DNA of 64,000 bases from Cupriavidus pauculus (GTDB taxonomy: Bacteria > Pseudomonadota > Gammaproteobacteria > Burkholderiales > Burkholderiaceae): assembly GCF_003854935.1 (NCBI RefSeq), contig NZ_CP033969.1, positions 248,001 to 312,000 of the forward strand, read 5' to 3'. Within the stretch, counting starts at the first letter, position 1, and each line of letters opens with the position of its first letter. Below are positions 46,419 to 53,957 of this stretch, piece by piece. The position numbers and the translations under genes are program-made. The notes under the pieces are model-generated. The model was not told where the DNA came from. It saw only the letters and a list, made by a program, of their open reading frames with translations, and did not search any database.

Positions 46419-47480
46419 ATGGACGACAAGAAGGCCGGCGCCGGCGTGAGCGCTGAGAAGCAGAAGGCGCTTGCCGCCGCGCTCTCCCAGATCGAAAAGC
46501 AGTTCGGCAAGGGCTCGATCATGCGCCTGGGCGATGGCGACGTGGAACAGGATATCCAGGTGGTGTCCACCGGCTCGCTGGGGCTGGACATCGCGCTGGG
46601 CGTCGGCGGCCTGCCGCGCGGCCGCGTGGTCGAGATCTACGGTCCGGAATCGTCGGGCAAGACCACGCTGACGCTGCAGGTGGTGGCCGAGATGCAGAAG
46701 CTGGGCGGCACCTGCGCGTTCATCGACGCGGAACACGCGCTGGACGTGCAGTACGCCAGCAAGCTGGGCGTGGACGTGGGCGACCTGCTGATCTCGCAGC
46801 CGGACACGGGCGAGCAGGCGCTGGAGATCACCGACGCGCTGGTGCGCTCGGGCTCGATCGACATGATCGTGATCGACTCGGTGGCCGCGCTGGTGCCGAA
46901 GGCCGAAATCGAAGGCGAGATGGGCGATTCCCTGCCCGGCCTGCAGGCCCGCCTGATGAGCCAGGCGCTGCGCAAGCTGACCGGCACGATCAAGCGCACC
47001 AACTGCCTGGTCATCTTCATCAACCAGATCCGCATGAAGATCGGCGTGATGTTTGGATCACCCGAAACGACGACCGGCGGTAACGCGCTGAAGTTCTACG
47101 CGTCGGTGCGCCTGGACATCCGCCGCATCGGCTCGATCAAGAAAGGCGACGAGGTGGTCGGCAACGAGACCAAGGTCAAGGTGGTCAAGAACAAGGTCTC
47201 GCCGCCGTTCCGCGAGGCGTTCTTCGACATCCTCTACGGCCAGGGCATCTCGCGCCAGGGCGAGATCATCGACCTCGGCGTGGACGCCAAGATCGTCGAG
47301 AAGTCGGGCGCCTGGTACAGCTACAACGGCGAGAAGATCGGCCAGGGCAAGGACAACGCCCGCGAATTCCTGCGCGAGAACCCGGACATCGCCTCGGAAA
47401 TCGAGAACAAGGTCCGTGCCGCGCTGGGCGTGGCGCTGACCAACCCGGTGCTGGCCGCACCGGCCGAAGTCGACAACTAA
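46419..47480 (+). CDS. recA: RecA recombinase
   Basis: RecA binds single-stranded DNA, drives strand exchange and promotes LexA self-cleavage in the SOS response. The 353-residue protein has Walker A GPESSGKT at residues 75-82, [17 protein letters not shown] in the Walker B region, the L1 loop [20 protein letters not shown] in pieces, and the L2 region [21 protein letters not shown] chose the ATG at 46419 (MDDKKAG), which has GAAGGA upstream; an in-frame ATG at 46401 is less likely. It has a LexA box upstream and recX downstream. Confidence 0.98.
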   Translation: MDDKKAGAGVSAEKQKALAAALSQIEKQFGKGSIMRLGDGDVEQDIQVVSTGSLGLDIALGVGGLPRGRVVEIYGPESSGKTTLTLQVVAEMQKLGGTCAFIDAEHALDVQYASKLGVDVGDLLISQPDTGEQALEITDALVRSGSIDMIVIDSVAALVPKAEIEGEMGDSLPGLQARLMSQALRKLTGTIKRTNCLVIFINQIRMKIGVMFGSPETTTGGNALKFYASVRLDIRRIGSIKKGDEVVGNETKVKVVKNKVSPPFREAFFDILYGQGISRQGEIIDLGVDAKIVEKSGAWYSYNGEKIGQGKDNAREFLRENPDIASEIENKVRAALGVALTNPVLAAPAEVDN

Positions 47481-47504
47481 TCGCCACGCGGATCCGGTAG
47501 CCGA

Positions 47505-47538
47505 AGCCGTCGCAGCCCCTGCGGCGGCTTTGTCGTTT
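47505..47538 (+). terminator. Terminator-like hairpin after recA
   Basis: AGCCGTCGCAG at 47505-47515 pairs with CTGCGGCGGCT at 47519-47529 with one G-U pair, followed by TTGTCGTTT. It would cut down transcription into recX, as in other bacteria where RecX is made in lower amount than RecA. Confidence 0.6.
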
Positions 47539-47548
47539 CTGACGGTCG

Positions 47549-47596
47549 ATCGGTCCATCGGTTAATGGGTTAATCGGTCTATCGGTTAATTGGTCC
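47549..47596. repeat. 24-bp tandem repeat between recA and recX
   Basis: Two near-identical copies of a 24-bp unit (core ATCGGTCCATCGGTTAAT) lie at 47549-47572 and 47573-47596, followed by ATCG. The stretch is AT-rich compared with its surroundings and sits between the recA hairpin and the recX start. Confidence 0.7.
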
Positions 47597-47657
47597 ATCG
47601 CACCGTACCTGTCGACGCCGGCCCTCGCTGGCCCTTCCCCACCTCCCAGTCCGGCCC

Positions 47658-48110
47658 ATGCCCCGCCCTCCCCTGTCCCTCAAGGCCCGCGCCGTCGGCT
47701 ATCTGTCGCGACGCGAGCACAGCCGCGTCGAACTGGCGCGCAAGCTGGCGCCGCATGCCGAATCGCCCGTGCAACTGGAGGCGCTGCTCGACGCGCTGGA
47801 GCGCGAGAACTGGCTGTCCAACGAACGCTTTGTCGACAGCCTCGTTCATCGCCGGGCCAGCCGCTACGGCGCCGCCCGCGTGATGCAGGAAGCCAAGACC
47901 CACCAGCTAGGCAACGACCAGTTGCGCGACCTGCAGGAAAAGCTGCGCGACAGCGAACTGGCGCGCGCGACGGAAGTCTGGCGCAAGCGCTTTGGCACGC
48001 CGCCCGATTCGCCCGAGGCGCGGGCCAAGCAGATCCGCTTCATGGTCGCGCGCGGCTTCTCGCGCGCCGTCGTCGGCAAGATCATCCGCGGCGCCGAGGA
48101 CGAGGCGTAG
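47658..48110 (+). CDS. recX: RecX regulatory protein
   Basis: RecX binds RecA and limits filament growth. The 150-residue protein consists of three tandem three-helix motifs typical of the family, beginning KARAVGYLSRREHSRVELAR and including ALERENWLSNERFVDSLVHRR in blocks, and ending QIRFMVARGFSRAVVGKII. It follows recA by 177 bp, the usual position. No strong ribosome-binding site precedes the ATG, which fits low expression. Confidence 0.93.
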   Translation: MPRPPLSLKARAVGYLSRREHSRVELARKLAPHAESPVQLEALLDALERENWLSNERFVDSLVHRRASRYGAARVMQEAKTHQLGNDQLRDLQEKLRDSELARATEVWRKRFGTPPDSPEARAKQIRFMVARGFSRAVVGKIIRGAEDEA

Positions 48111-48450
48111 CCGGCTGCATACCACCGTACGCATAAGGGGTATTGGGCGCGCCGTCAACCCAGTTGTCGTACCACTGATGCAACGCAGCGGCGCGCTGTC
48201 CGATTTACCGCCAGCCCTTGTCCGGCGCGGCTTGGCCGCCGATGCCCCTGCAACAATCCCGGGCCGACAAGGCGTTCGGCAGGATGTTCCCGGTCAAAGC
48301 ATCGCGGCATGTTAAACTCCACGGGTTCTCCGGCCCAGGCGGCCGTCCGGCACGGTCCGGACTGTCGGCAGATCAGCGGGCGCGGAGGGCGCGTCGAGCC
48401 TTGCCCCCGAATACCGCCACACATCAGCCTGCCGCCTCAGCCCCGCCGTC
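48111..48450. other. Gap between recX and the DUF2889 gene
   Basis: No gene is visible in these 340 bp. A possible extended -10 (TGTTAAACT, with TAAACT at 48313-48318) lies 133 bp before the DUF2889 start; no good -35 accompanies it. I see no terminator or repeat. Confidence 0.5.
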
Positions 48451-49122
48451 ATGCCGCTTTCCCCGCCCGTCAACCGCGCCTTGCGTCATCGCCGTGCCAT
48501 CACGGCCGAGGCCTATTTGCGGGAAGACGGCCTCTGGGACATCGAGGCGCGCCTGACGGACACCAAGCCGCGCGACATCGAGCTGGCCGGCAACCGCATC
48601 CGTCCGGAAGGCCAGCCGCTGCACGACCTGTGGCTGCGCGTGACGATCGACCTGCGGCTCAACATCGTCGATGCAGAGGCGTGCTCGGACTGGGTGCCCT
48701 ATCCGACACACTGCGACACGATCGGCCCGGCCTACCGCCAGTTGATCGGGCTGAACCTGATGCGCGGCTTCCGCAAGGCCGTGCGCGACCGGCTTGGCAG
48801 CGTGGCCGGCTGCAGCCATCTGACCGAACTGGCCGGCGTGCTGCCGACCACCGCCATCCAGGCCTTCGCGGGCGACGTGTTCAAGATCCGCGACGGCGCC
48901 GACGACCCCAATCCCGAACCGCCGATGCAGCTTCATGGCTGCCACGCCCTGCACTTCGAGGGCGAGGTGGTTCGCCAGTTTTACCCGCGCTGGTATGGTC
49001 ACCAGCCGAAACCGAGAGCCGGCGCCGCGGCGTCGCCCCCCCAGCCCGCGTCACGCGCCGATGCTCCGGCATCAGGTGGCGAGGACACCCTGGCCCACCG
49101 GCCCAACGGTACGTCGGGCTGA
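48451..49122 (+). CDS. DUF2889 domain protein
   Basis: This 223-residue protein belongs to the DUF2889 family of unknown function: RAITAEAYLREDGLWDIEARLTDTK in pieces, HDLWLRVTIDLRLNIVDAEA, and CSDWVPYPTHCDTIGPAYRQLIG are its recognisable blocks. No membrane segment or signal peptide is present. The last 45 residues are Ala/Pro/Ser-rich and probably disordered. It lies between recX and sucC on the plus strand, 87 bp before sucC, but its base usage and gap do not show that it is in the same transcript. Cys and His residues at CSDW, THCD and GCHALH could bind metal. Confidence 0.82.
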   Translation: MPLSPPVNRALRHRRAITAEAYLREDGLWDIEARLTDTKPRDIELAGNRIRPEGQPLHDLWLRVTIDLRLNIVDAEACSDWVPYPTHCDTIGPAYRQLIGLNLMRGFRKAVRDRLGSVAGCSHLTELAGVLPTTAIQAFAGDVFKIRDGADDPNPEPPMQLHGCHALHFEGEVVRQFYPRWYGHQPKPRAGAAASPPQPASRADAPASGGEDTLAHRPNGTSG

Positions 49123-49209
49123 CCGTCACGGTCGGCCCAGGAACAGGCGAAAGCCCTTCGATTCCACCTTTTTTCCCATCCCTTTACGCCTACCCGAAAG
49201 GAAACACGC

Positions 49210-50376
49210 ATGAATATCCATGAGTACCAAGGCAAGGAAATCCTGCGCAAATACAATGTGCCGGTTCCGCGCGGCATCCCGGCTTTCTCGGTCGAAGAGG
49301 CCCTGAAGGCGGCTGAACAGCTCGGCGGCCCGGTGTGGGTCGTCAAGGCACAGATCCACGCAGGCGGCCGCGGCAAGGGCGGCGGCGTGAAGGTGGCCAA
49401 GAGCATCGAGGACGTCAAGACCTACGCCACGAACATCCTGGGCATGACGCTCGTCACGCACCAGACCGGTCCGGAAGGCAAGAAGGTCAACCGCCTGCTG
49501 ATCGAGGAAGGCGCCGACATCAAGAAGGAACTGTACGTGTCGCTGGTGGTGGACCGCGTGTCGCAGAAGGTGGCGCTGATGGCGTCGAGCGAAGGCGGCA
49601 TGGACATCGAGGAAGTCGCTGCCCACACCCCGGAAAAGATCCACACGCTGCTGGTCGACCCGGCCGAGGGCCTGAAGGATTCGGACGCCGATGACATCGC
49701 CCGCAAGATCGGCGTGCCCGACGCCAGCATCGCCCAGGCCCGCCAGGCGCTGCAGGGCCTGTACAAGGCGTTCTGGGAAACCGACGCCTCGCTGGCCGAA
49801 ATCAACCCGCTGATCCTGACCGGCGACGGCAAGGTCATCGCGCTGGACGCCAAGTTCAACTTCGACTCCAACGCCCTGTTCCGCCACCCGGAAATCGTCG
49901 CGTACCGTGACCTGGACGAGGAAGACGCCAACGAGATCGAAGCCTCGAAGTTCGACCTGGCCTACATCTCGCTGGACGGCAACATCGGCTGCCTGGTGAA
50001 CGGCGCCGGCCTGGCCATGGCCACGATGGACACGATCAAGCTGTTCGGCGGCGAGCCGGCCAACTTCCTGGACGTGGGCGGCGGTGCCACCACCGAGAAG
50101 GTGACCGAAGCCTTCAAGCTGATGCTGAAGAACCCGAACGTGGAAGCCATCCTGGTGAACATCTTCGGCGGCATCATGCGCTGCGACGTGATCGCCGAAG
50201 GCGTGATCTCGGCGTCGAAGGCCGTGCAGCTGGGCGTGCCGCTGGTCGTCCGCATGAAGGGCACGAACGAGGACCTGGGCAAGAAGATGCTGGCCGAATC
50301 CGGTCTGCCGATCATTTCGGCCGACACGATGGAAGAAGCTGCCCAGAAGGTCGTGGCCGCTGCCGCCGGCAAGTAA
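49210..50376 (+). CDS. sucC: Succinate--CoA ligase, beta subunit
   Basis: SucC with SucD converts succinyl-CoA to succinate in the TCA cycle with nucleotide phosphorylation. The 388-residue subunit has an N-terminal ATP-grasp domain ([38 protein letters not shown]) and the C-terminal ligase domain ([34 protein letters not shown]). AAAGGAAA lies before the ATG. sucD follows 68 bp later, the normal order. The upstream DUF2889 gene is 87 bp away. Confidence 0.97.
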   Translation: MNIHEYQGKEILRKYNVPVPRGIPAFSVEEALKAAEQLGGPVWVVKAQIHAGGRGKGGGVKVAKSIEDVKTYATNILGMTLVTHQTGPEGKKVNRLLIEEGADIKKELYVSLVVDRVSQKVALMASSEGGMDIEEVAAHTPEKIHTLLVDPAEGLKDSDADDIARKIGVPDASIAQARQALQGLYKAFWETDASLAEINPLILTGDGKVIALDAKFNFDSNALFRHPEIVAYRDLDEEDANEIEASKFDLAYISLDGNIGCLVNGAGLAMATMDTIKLFGGEPANFLDVGGGATTEKVTEAFKLMLKNPNVEAILVNIFGGIMRCDVIAEGVISASKAVQLGVPLVVRMKGTNEDLGKKMLAESGLPIISADTMEEAAQKVVAAAAGK

Positions 50377-50444
50377 GGACAACTGCGTTGCCGCCAGGCC
50401 GACGTGAGCGACGGGCCGGGCGGGACGACTAAAAGGACTAGCAA

Positions 50445-51326
50445 ATGAGCATTCTGATCAACAAGGACACGAAGGTCATCACCCAGGGCATCACCGGCAA
50501 GACGGGCCAGTTCCACACCCGTGGCTGCCGCGACTATGCCAACGGCAAGAACGCGTTTGTTGCCGGCGTGAACCCGAAGAAGGCCGGCGAGGACTTCGAA
50601 GGCATTCCCATCTACGCCAGCGTCAAGGACGCCAAGGAACAGACCGGCGCCACCGTGTCGGTGATCTACGTGCCGCCCGCCGGCGCCGCTGCCGCGATCT
50701 GGGAAGCCGTCGACGCCGACCTGGACCTGGTGGTCTGCATTACCGAAGGCATCCCCGTCCGCGACATGATGGAAGTCAAGGACAAGATGCGTAAGCAGAA
50801 CAAGAAGACGCTGCTGCTGGGACCGAACTGCCCGGGCCTGATCACGCCGGACGAAATCAAGATCGGCATCATGCCGGGCCACATCCACAAGAAGGGCCGC
50901 ATCGGCGTGGTGTCGCGCTCGGGCACGCTGACGTACGAAGCCGTGGGCCAGCTGACCGCGCTGGGCCTGGGCCAGTCGTCGGCCGTCGGCATCGGTGGCG
51001 ACCCGATCAACGGCCTGAAGCACATCGACGTGATGAAGATGTTCAACGACGATCCGGATACGGACGCCGTGGTCATGATCGGCGAGATCGGCGGTCCGGA
51101 CGAGGCCAACGCGGCCTACTGGATCAAGGAAAACATGAAGAAGCCGGTGGTGGGCTTCATCGCTGGCGTGACCGCGCCTCCGGGCAAGCGCATGGGCCAC
51201 GCCGGCGCGCTGATCTCGGGCGGTGCCGACACGGCCCAGGCCAAGCTGGAAATCATGGAATCCTGCGGTATCAAGGTGACCAAGAACCCGTCGGAAATGG
51301 GCCGCCTGCTGAAGGGCATGCTGTAA
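50445..51326 (+). CDS. sucD: Succinate--CoA ligase, alpha subunit
   Basis: SucD carries the CoA-binding Rossmann domain and the phospho-histidine. The 293-residue protein starts [20 protein letters not shown], with the CoA site [18 protein letters not shown] and [10 protein letters not shown], and the active-site His in [11 protein letters not shown] near residue 248. AAAGGA lies before the ATG. It follows sucC on the plus strand. A hairpin 83 bp after the stop probably ends the sucCD transcript. Confidence 0.97.
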   Translation: MSILINKDTKVITQGITGKTGQFHTRGCRDYANGKNAFVAGVNPKKAGEDFEGIPIYASVKDAKEQTGATVSVIYVPPAGAAAAIWEAVDADLDLVVCITEGIPVRDMMEVKDKMRKQNKKTLLLGPNCPGLITPDEIKIGIMPGHIHKKGRIGVVSRSGTLTYEAVGQLTALGLGQSSAVGIGGDPINGLKHIDVMKMFNDDPDTDAVVMIGEIGGPDEANAAYWIKENMKKPVVGFIAGVTAPPGKRMGHAGALISGGADTAQAKLEIMESCGIKVTKNPSEMGRLLKGML

Positions 51327-51408
51327 GCAGCACCCAGCAGCCATGTGGGGGCCCGCCCGGCGGGCGTCCCGCGTGGCATGCAGTCCTCGCGGCTTCTGGC
51401 CGCTGCGC

Positions 51409-51438
51409 ATTGCCCCCGTCTTCACCGGCGGGGGCAAT
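51409..51438 (+). terminator. Terminator-like hairpin after sucCD
   Basis: ATTGCCCCCG at 51409-51418 pairs with CGGGGGCAAT at 51429-51438 (10 bp, loop of 10), followed by GTCGTTCT. The T-run is weak, so efficiency is uncertain. Confidence 0.6.
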
Positions 51439-51615
51439 GTCGTTCTGGCGATGCACCGCCTAGGGTATATCCGGAGGGCGGCGGCGCCACGTTGAAACCG
51501 AATCGTAAGGTTTCTGCGATAAATCTCATGTCTGGTCGTTCAGACATCCGAAAGTCCGCAGTTGGCAACACGCAGCGGGCCCGGAACATAACTTTGAATT
51601 TCGAGGAGTCTTGCC

Positions 51616-52314
51616 GTGGAATTGTTGTCCAGCAGCACGTTCTGGATTGCGCTGGGGTCGATCATCCTGACGAACATCGTCCTGTCGGGCGATAACGCCG
51701 TGGTGATCGCGCTCGCATCGCGCAACCTGCCCCCCGCCCAGCAGAAGAAGGCCATTTTCTGGGGCAGCGCCGCCGCCATCATCATGCGCGTGGTGCTGAC
51801 CGTGGCCGCCGTGAAGCTGCTGAGCCTGCCGTACCTGAAGATCGTGGGCGCCATCCTGCTGGTCTACATCGGCGTGCAACTGCTGACGGGCGACGACGGC
51901 GAGGAAGGGCATGACGCCAAGGACAACATCTGGGCCGCGATCCGCACGATCCTGATTGCCGACCTGGTCATGTCGCTGGACAACGTGGTGGCCGTGGCCG
52001 CCGCCGCGCAGAAGGGCCCCGAGGGCAGCCAGCTCATGCTGCTGATCATCGGCCTGGGCCTGTCGATTCCGCTGATCGTCTTCGGCAGCACGCTGCTGTT
52101 GAAGGTGATGGAGCGCTTCCCGATCATCATCGTGCTGGGCGCCGCCCTGCTGGGCTACCTGGCCGGCGAGATGCTGATCAGCGATCCGGTGGACGCCGAA
52201 TGGTTCCAGGTGCACGTGCCGCACGCCCACCTGATCTTCGGCATCGCCGGTGCCGCGCTGGTGGTGCTGGTGGGCAAGCTGCTGCAGAAACGGGGCGCCG
52301 CCAAGACGGCCTGA
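51616..52314 (+). CDS. TerC-family membrane protein
   Basis: This 232-residue protein has about seven predicted helices and the TerC signatures: ILTNIVLSGDNAVVIALA with Asp in helix 1 and the mirrored LIADLVMSLDNVVAVAAAA in helix 4. TerC proteins export manganese or other metal ions or help load metal on exported proteins; this one is of the short YjbE type. The start is GTG at 51616 with GAGGAG upstream. No yybP-ykoY (manganese) riboswitch was seen in the 289-bp leader. A strong terminator follows the stop. Confidence 0.9.
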   Translation: MELLSSSTFWIALGSIILTNIVLSGDNAVVIALASRNLPPAQQKKAIFWGSAAAIIMRVVLTVAAVKLLSLPYLKIVGAILLVYIGVQLLTGDDGEEGHDAKDNIWAAIRTILIADLVMSLDNVVAVAAAAQKGPEGSQLMLLIIGLGLSIPLIVFGSTLLLKVMERFPIIIVLGAALLGYLAGEMLISDPVDAEWFQVHVPHAHLIFGIAGAALVVLVGKLLQKRGAAKTA

Positions 52315-52342
52315 GTCTCGCCGCGCACCGCATCACGCCTGA

Positions 52343-52378
52343 ACGGGCGACCCACGACGGGTCGCCCGTTTTGTTTTT
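52343..52378 (+). terminator. Rho-independent terminator after the TerC gene
   Basis: ACGGGCGACCC at 52343-52353 pairs perfectly with GGGTCGCCCGT at 52359-52369, and TTTGTTTTT follows. It is one of the strongest terminators in the window and separates terC from the pilin genes. Confidence 0.9.
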
Positions 52379-52429
52379 ACAACACCCGTGCCGCGGCATG
52401 CCCGCCACGGAATCCTGCGGATTTCCAAA

Positions 52430-52455
52430 CAATTCCCACAAGCCTGTGGGAATTG
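52430..52455. other. Perfect dyad CAATTCCCACA-AGCC-TGTGGGAATTG
   Basis: A perfect 11-bp inverted repeat with a 4-base spacer lies 124 bp before the first pilin start. No T-run follows, so it is not a typical terminator; the palindromic TTCCCACA half-sites suit a dimeric regulator. The role is inferred from position. Confidence 0.5.
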
Positions 52456-52578
52456 TCCGAGGTCATTGGGCCTCCACCCCCGTTCTTCCGATCATGACCC
52501 CGCGACGCCACGCACGCCTCGACGGCATGCCGCGCGCCGCAGCACTTTCCATCCAGAACGTCAACGAAAGGGGTCACC

Positions 52579-53145
52579 ATGCAAACCAGTTCCAACGCAG
52601 TCCACAGCCACGTCCACAGCCACGTCCAGGGCCACGTCCACCGCCACGTCCAGGGTCGGGGCCGCCGCCATGCCGCGCAGCGCGGCTTCTCGCTGATCGA
52701 GCTCATGATCGTCGTGGCGATCATCGGCATCCTGGCCGGCATCGCCATCCCGCAGTACCAGGACTACGTGGCGCGCTCGCAGTTCTCCGAAGGCATCAAC
52801 CTCGCGTCCGGCCAGAAGGCGGCCGTCACCGAGGCGTTCTCGTACGCGGGGAGCTGTCCCAACAACGCCAGCGGCGCCGTGGACGGCATTCCCGGTGCCA
52901 CGTCGATCTCCGGCAGCTACGTCAAGAACGTCCAGGTGGGCGGCACGGCCACCGAGTCCGGCGGCTGCACGATCACGGCCAACTTCAAGGACGACGGCAT
53001 TGCCAGGGGGCTCACGGGCCGGCACGTGAAGCTGACGATGGGCAACGCGGACAAGGGCTCGGTCACGTGGAAGTGCGAGTCGTCGGCCGACAAGAAGTAC
53101 CTGCCCAAGGCATGCACGCAACTCTCGCAGGCGCGCGGCAAGTGA
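52579..53145 (+). CDS. pilA: Type IV pilin with a His-Val repeat leader
   Basis: This is a type IVa major-pilin-like protein of 188 residues. The prepilin site is G36|F37 followed by [16 protein letters not shown] with Glu at +5; the mature part is about 152 residues with four Cys (GSCPNN, GGCTIT, TWKCES, KACTQL), enough for two disulfides. The leader is 36 residues instead of the usual 5-10 and holds five 12-bp repeats encoding V-(H/Q)-x-(H/R) with eight His in the leader. No ATG, GTG or TTG occurs between residue 1 and the cleavage site, and AAGGGG precedes the ATG, so the long leader seems real. A second pilin follows. Confidence 0.92.
   Translation: MQTSSNAVHSHVHSHVQGHVHRHVQGRGRRHAAQRGFSLIELMIVVAIIGILAGIAIPQYQDYVARSQFSEGINLASGQKAAVTEAFSYAGSCPNNASGAVDGIPGATSISGSYVKNVQVGGTATESGGCTITANFKDDGIARGLTGRHVKLTMGNADKGSVTWKCESSADKKYLPKACTQLSQARGK
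52600..52659. repeat. 12-bp tandem repeat encoding the pilin leader
   Basis: Five in-frame 12-bp units (type GTCCACAGCCAC) lie at 52600, 52612, 52624, 52636 and 52648. They encode [16 protein letters not shown] and VQGR. The downstream pilin copy has no such repeat. Confidence 0.85.
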
Positions 53146-53168
53146 CGACGGGCCACTAGCCCGGCAAC

Positions 53169-53198
53169 GCGGCGGATCAGCATTGTCTGATCCGCCGC
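53169..53198 (+). terminator. Hairpin after the first pilin gene
   Basis: GCGGCGGATCAG at 53169-53180 pairs perfectly with CTGATCCGCCGC at 53187-53198, loop CATTGT. It lies 23 bp after the stop. No T-run follows, but the 12-bp GC-rich stem could stabilise or end the message. Confidence 0.65.
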
Positions 53199-53261
53199 CT
53201 CGGAACGGGACGAGGGGCGGGATTGCAGCAGCTATGGCGTACTTACACGCGATTGCGACAT

Positions 53262-53277
53262 TGGCAGCCGAGTTGCC
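53262..53277 (+). promoter_or_regulatory. Candidate sigma-54 promoter of the second pilin gene
   Basis: TGGCAG-CCGAG-TTGCC at 53262-53277 has the invariant GG and GC of the -24/-12 consensus (TGGCAC-N5-TTGCA/T) at the right spacing, with two mismatches. It lies 75 bp before the pilin ATG. pilA in Pseudomonas and relatives is sigma-54 and PilR dependent. No similar site was found before the first pilin gene. Confidence 0.5.
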
Positions 53278-53351
53278 GTGCATCAATTTCGTCCCGCCCC
53301 CGCCCCGCTCAAGATGGCGGCTCACATAAACAACGTCGTCAAGGGGTCACC

Positions 53352-53846
53352 ATGCCAATGCACCGAATCCAAACCCGTATGCGCCAGGCCGGCTTCACGC
53401 TGATCGAACTGATGATCGTCGTGGCGATCGTCGGCATCCTCGCGGCCATCGCAATTCCGCAGTACCAGGACTACATCGCCCGGGCGCAGGTCTCCGAGGC
53501 GCTCAACCTGGCAGCGGGCCAGAAGGCGGCCGTCACCGAAACGTTTTCGCAGGGCGGGATCTGTCCCGATAACGCCGAGCAGGCTTCCCATGGCATCCCG
53601 GCGGCCAACAACATCTCGGGCAAGTACGTGGCACGCGTGACCGTGGGCGGCACGCCGAACGACAAGGGCAACTGCACGATCGTCAGCACCTTCCGGACCA
53701 CCGACGTGTCCAAAGCCATCGCCGGCCACACGCTGACGCTGCGGATGGACAACGCCGACCAGGGCGCCATCACGTGGAACTGCACGTCGAGCGCCGAGCA
53801 GCGCTTCCTGCCGCAAAGCTGCTCGTACGTGTCCGCCGGCCGGTGA
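53352..53846 (+). CDS. pilA: Type IV pilin, second copy
   Basis: This 164-residue type IVa pilin is a paralogue of the preceding gene. The prepilin site is G14|F15 followed by [19 protein letters not shown] with Glu at +5; the mature protein has about 150 residues and four Cys at the same positions (GICPDN, GNCTIV, TWNCTS, QSCSYV). The leader [14 protein letters not shown] is of moderate length and has no repeat. AAGGGGTCACC precedes the ATG exactly as in the first copy, pointing to a recent duplication that included the ribosome-binding site. A candidate sigma-54 promoter lies upstream. Confidence 0.93.
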   Translation: MPMHRIQTRMRQAGFTLIELMIVVAIVGILAAIAIPQYQDYIARAQVSEALNLAAGQKAAVTETFSQGGICPDNAEQASHGIPAANNISGKYVARVTVGGTPNDKGNCTIVSTFRTTDVSKAIAGHTLTLRMDNADQGAITWNCTSSAEQRFLPQSCSYVSAGR

Positions 53847-53869
53847 TCCCCGGGGGAGCCGGCGAAGGC

Positions 53870-53899
53870 GCCCCGCCAGGCCGCCTGGCCAGGCGGGGC
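53870..53899 (+). terminator. Hairpin after the second pilin gene
   Basis: GCCCCGCC at 53870-53877 pairs with GGCGGGGC at 53892-53899, with a further short stem inside. No T-run follows, so it is only a possible terminator. Confidence 0.45.
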
Positions 53900-53957
53900 T
53901 GACGCCCGGGCGCTGGCTGCCACGCTATCATGGCGCCTTCGCCCTTTTCGAGCCCCC

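Noticed and set aside
46419-49122. recA-recX-DUF2889 as a mobile or accessory block.
   Set aside because: Gene order and base composition match the rest of the chromosome; no integrase, repeats at the ends or tRNA target is present.
51327-51615. yybP-ykoY manganese riboswitch before the TerC gene.
   Set aside because: TerC genes often carry it, so I looked, but the conserved core and paired stems of that motif are not recognisable here.
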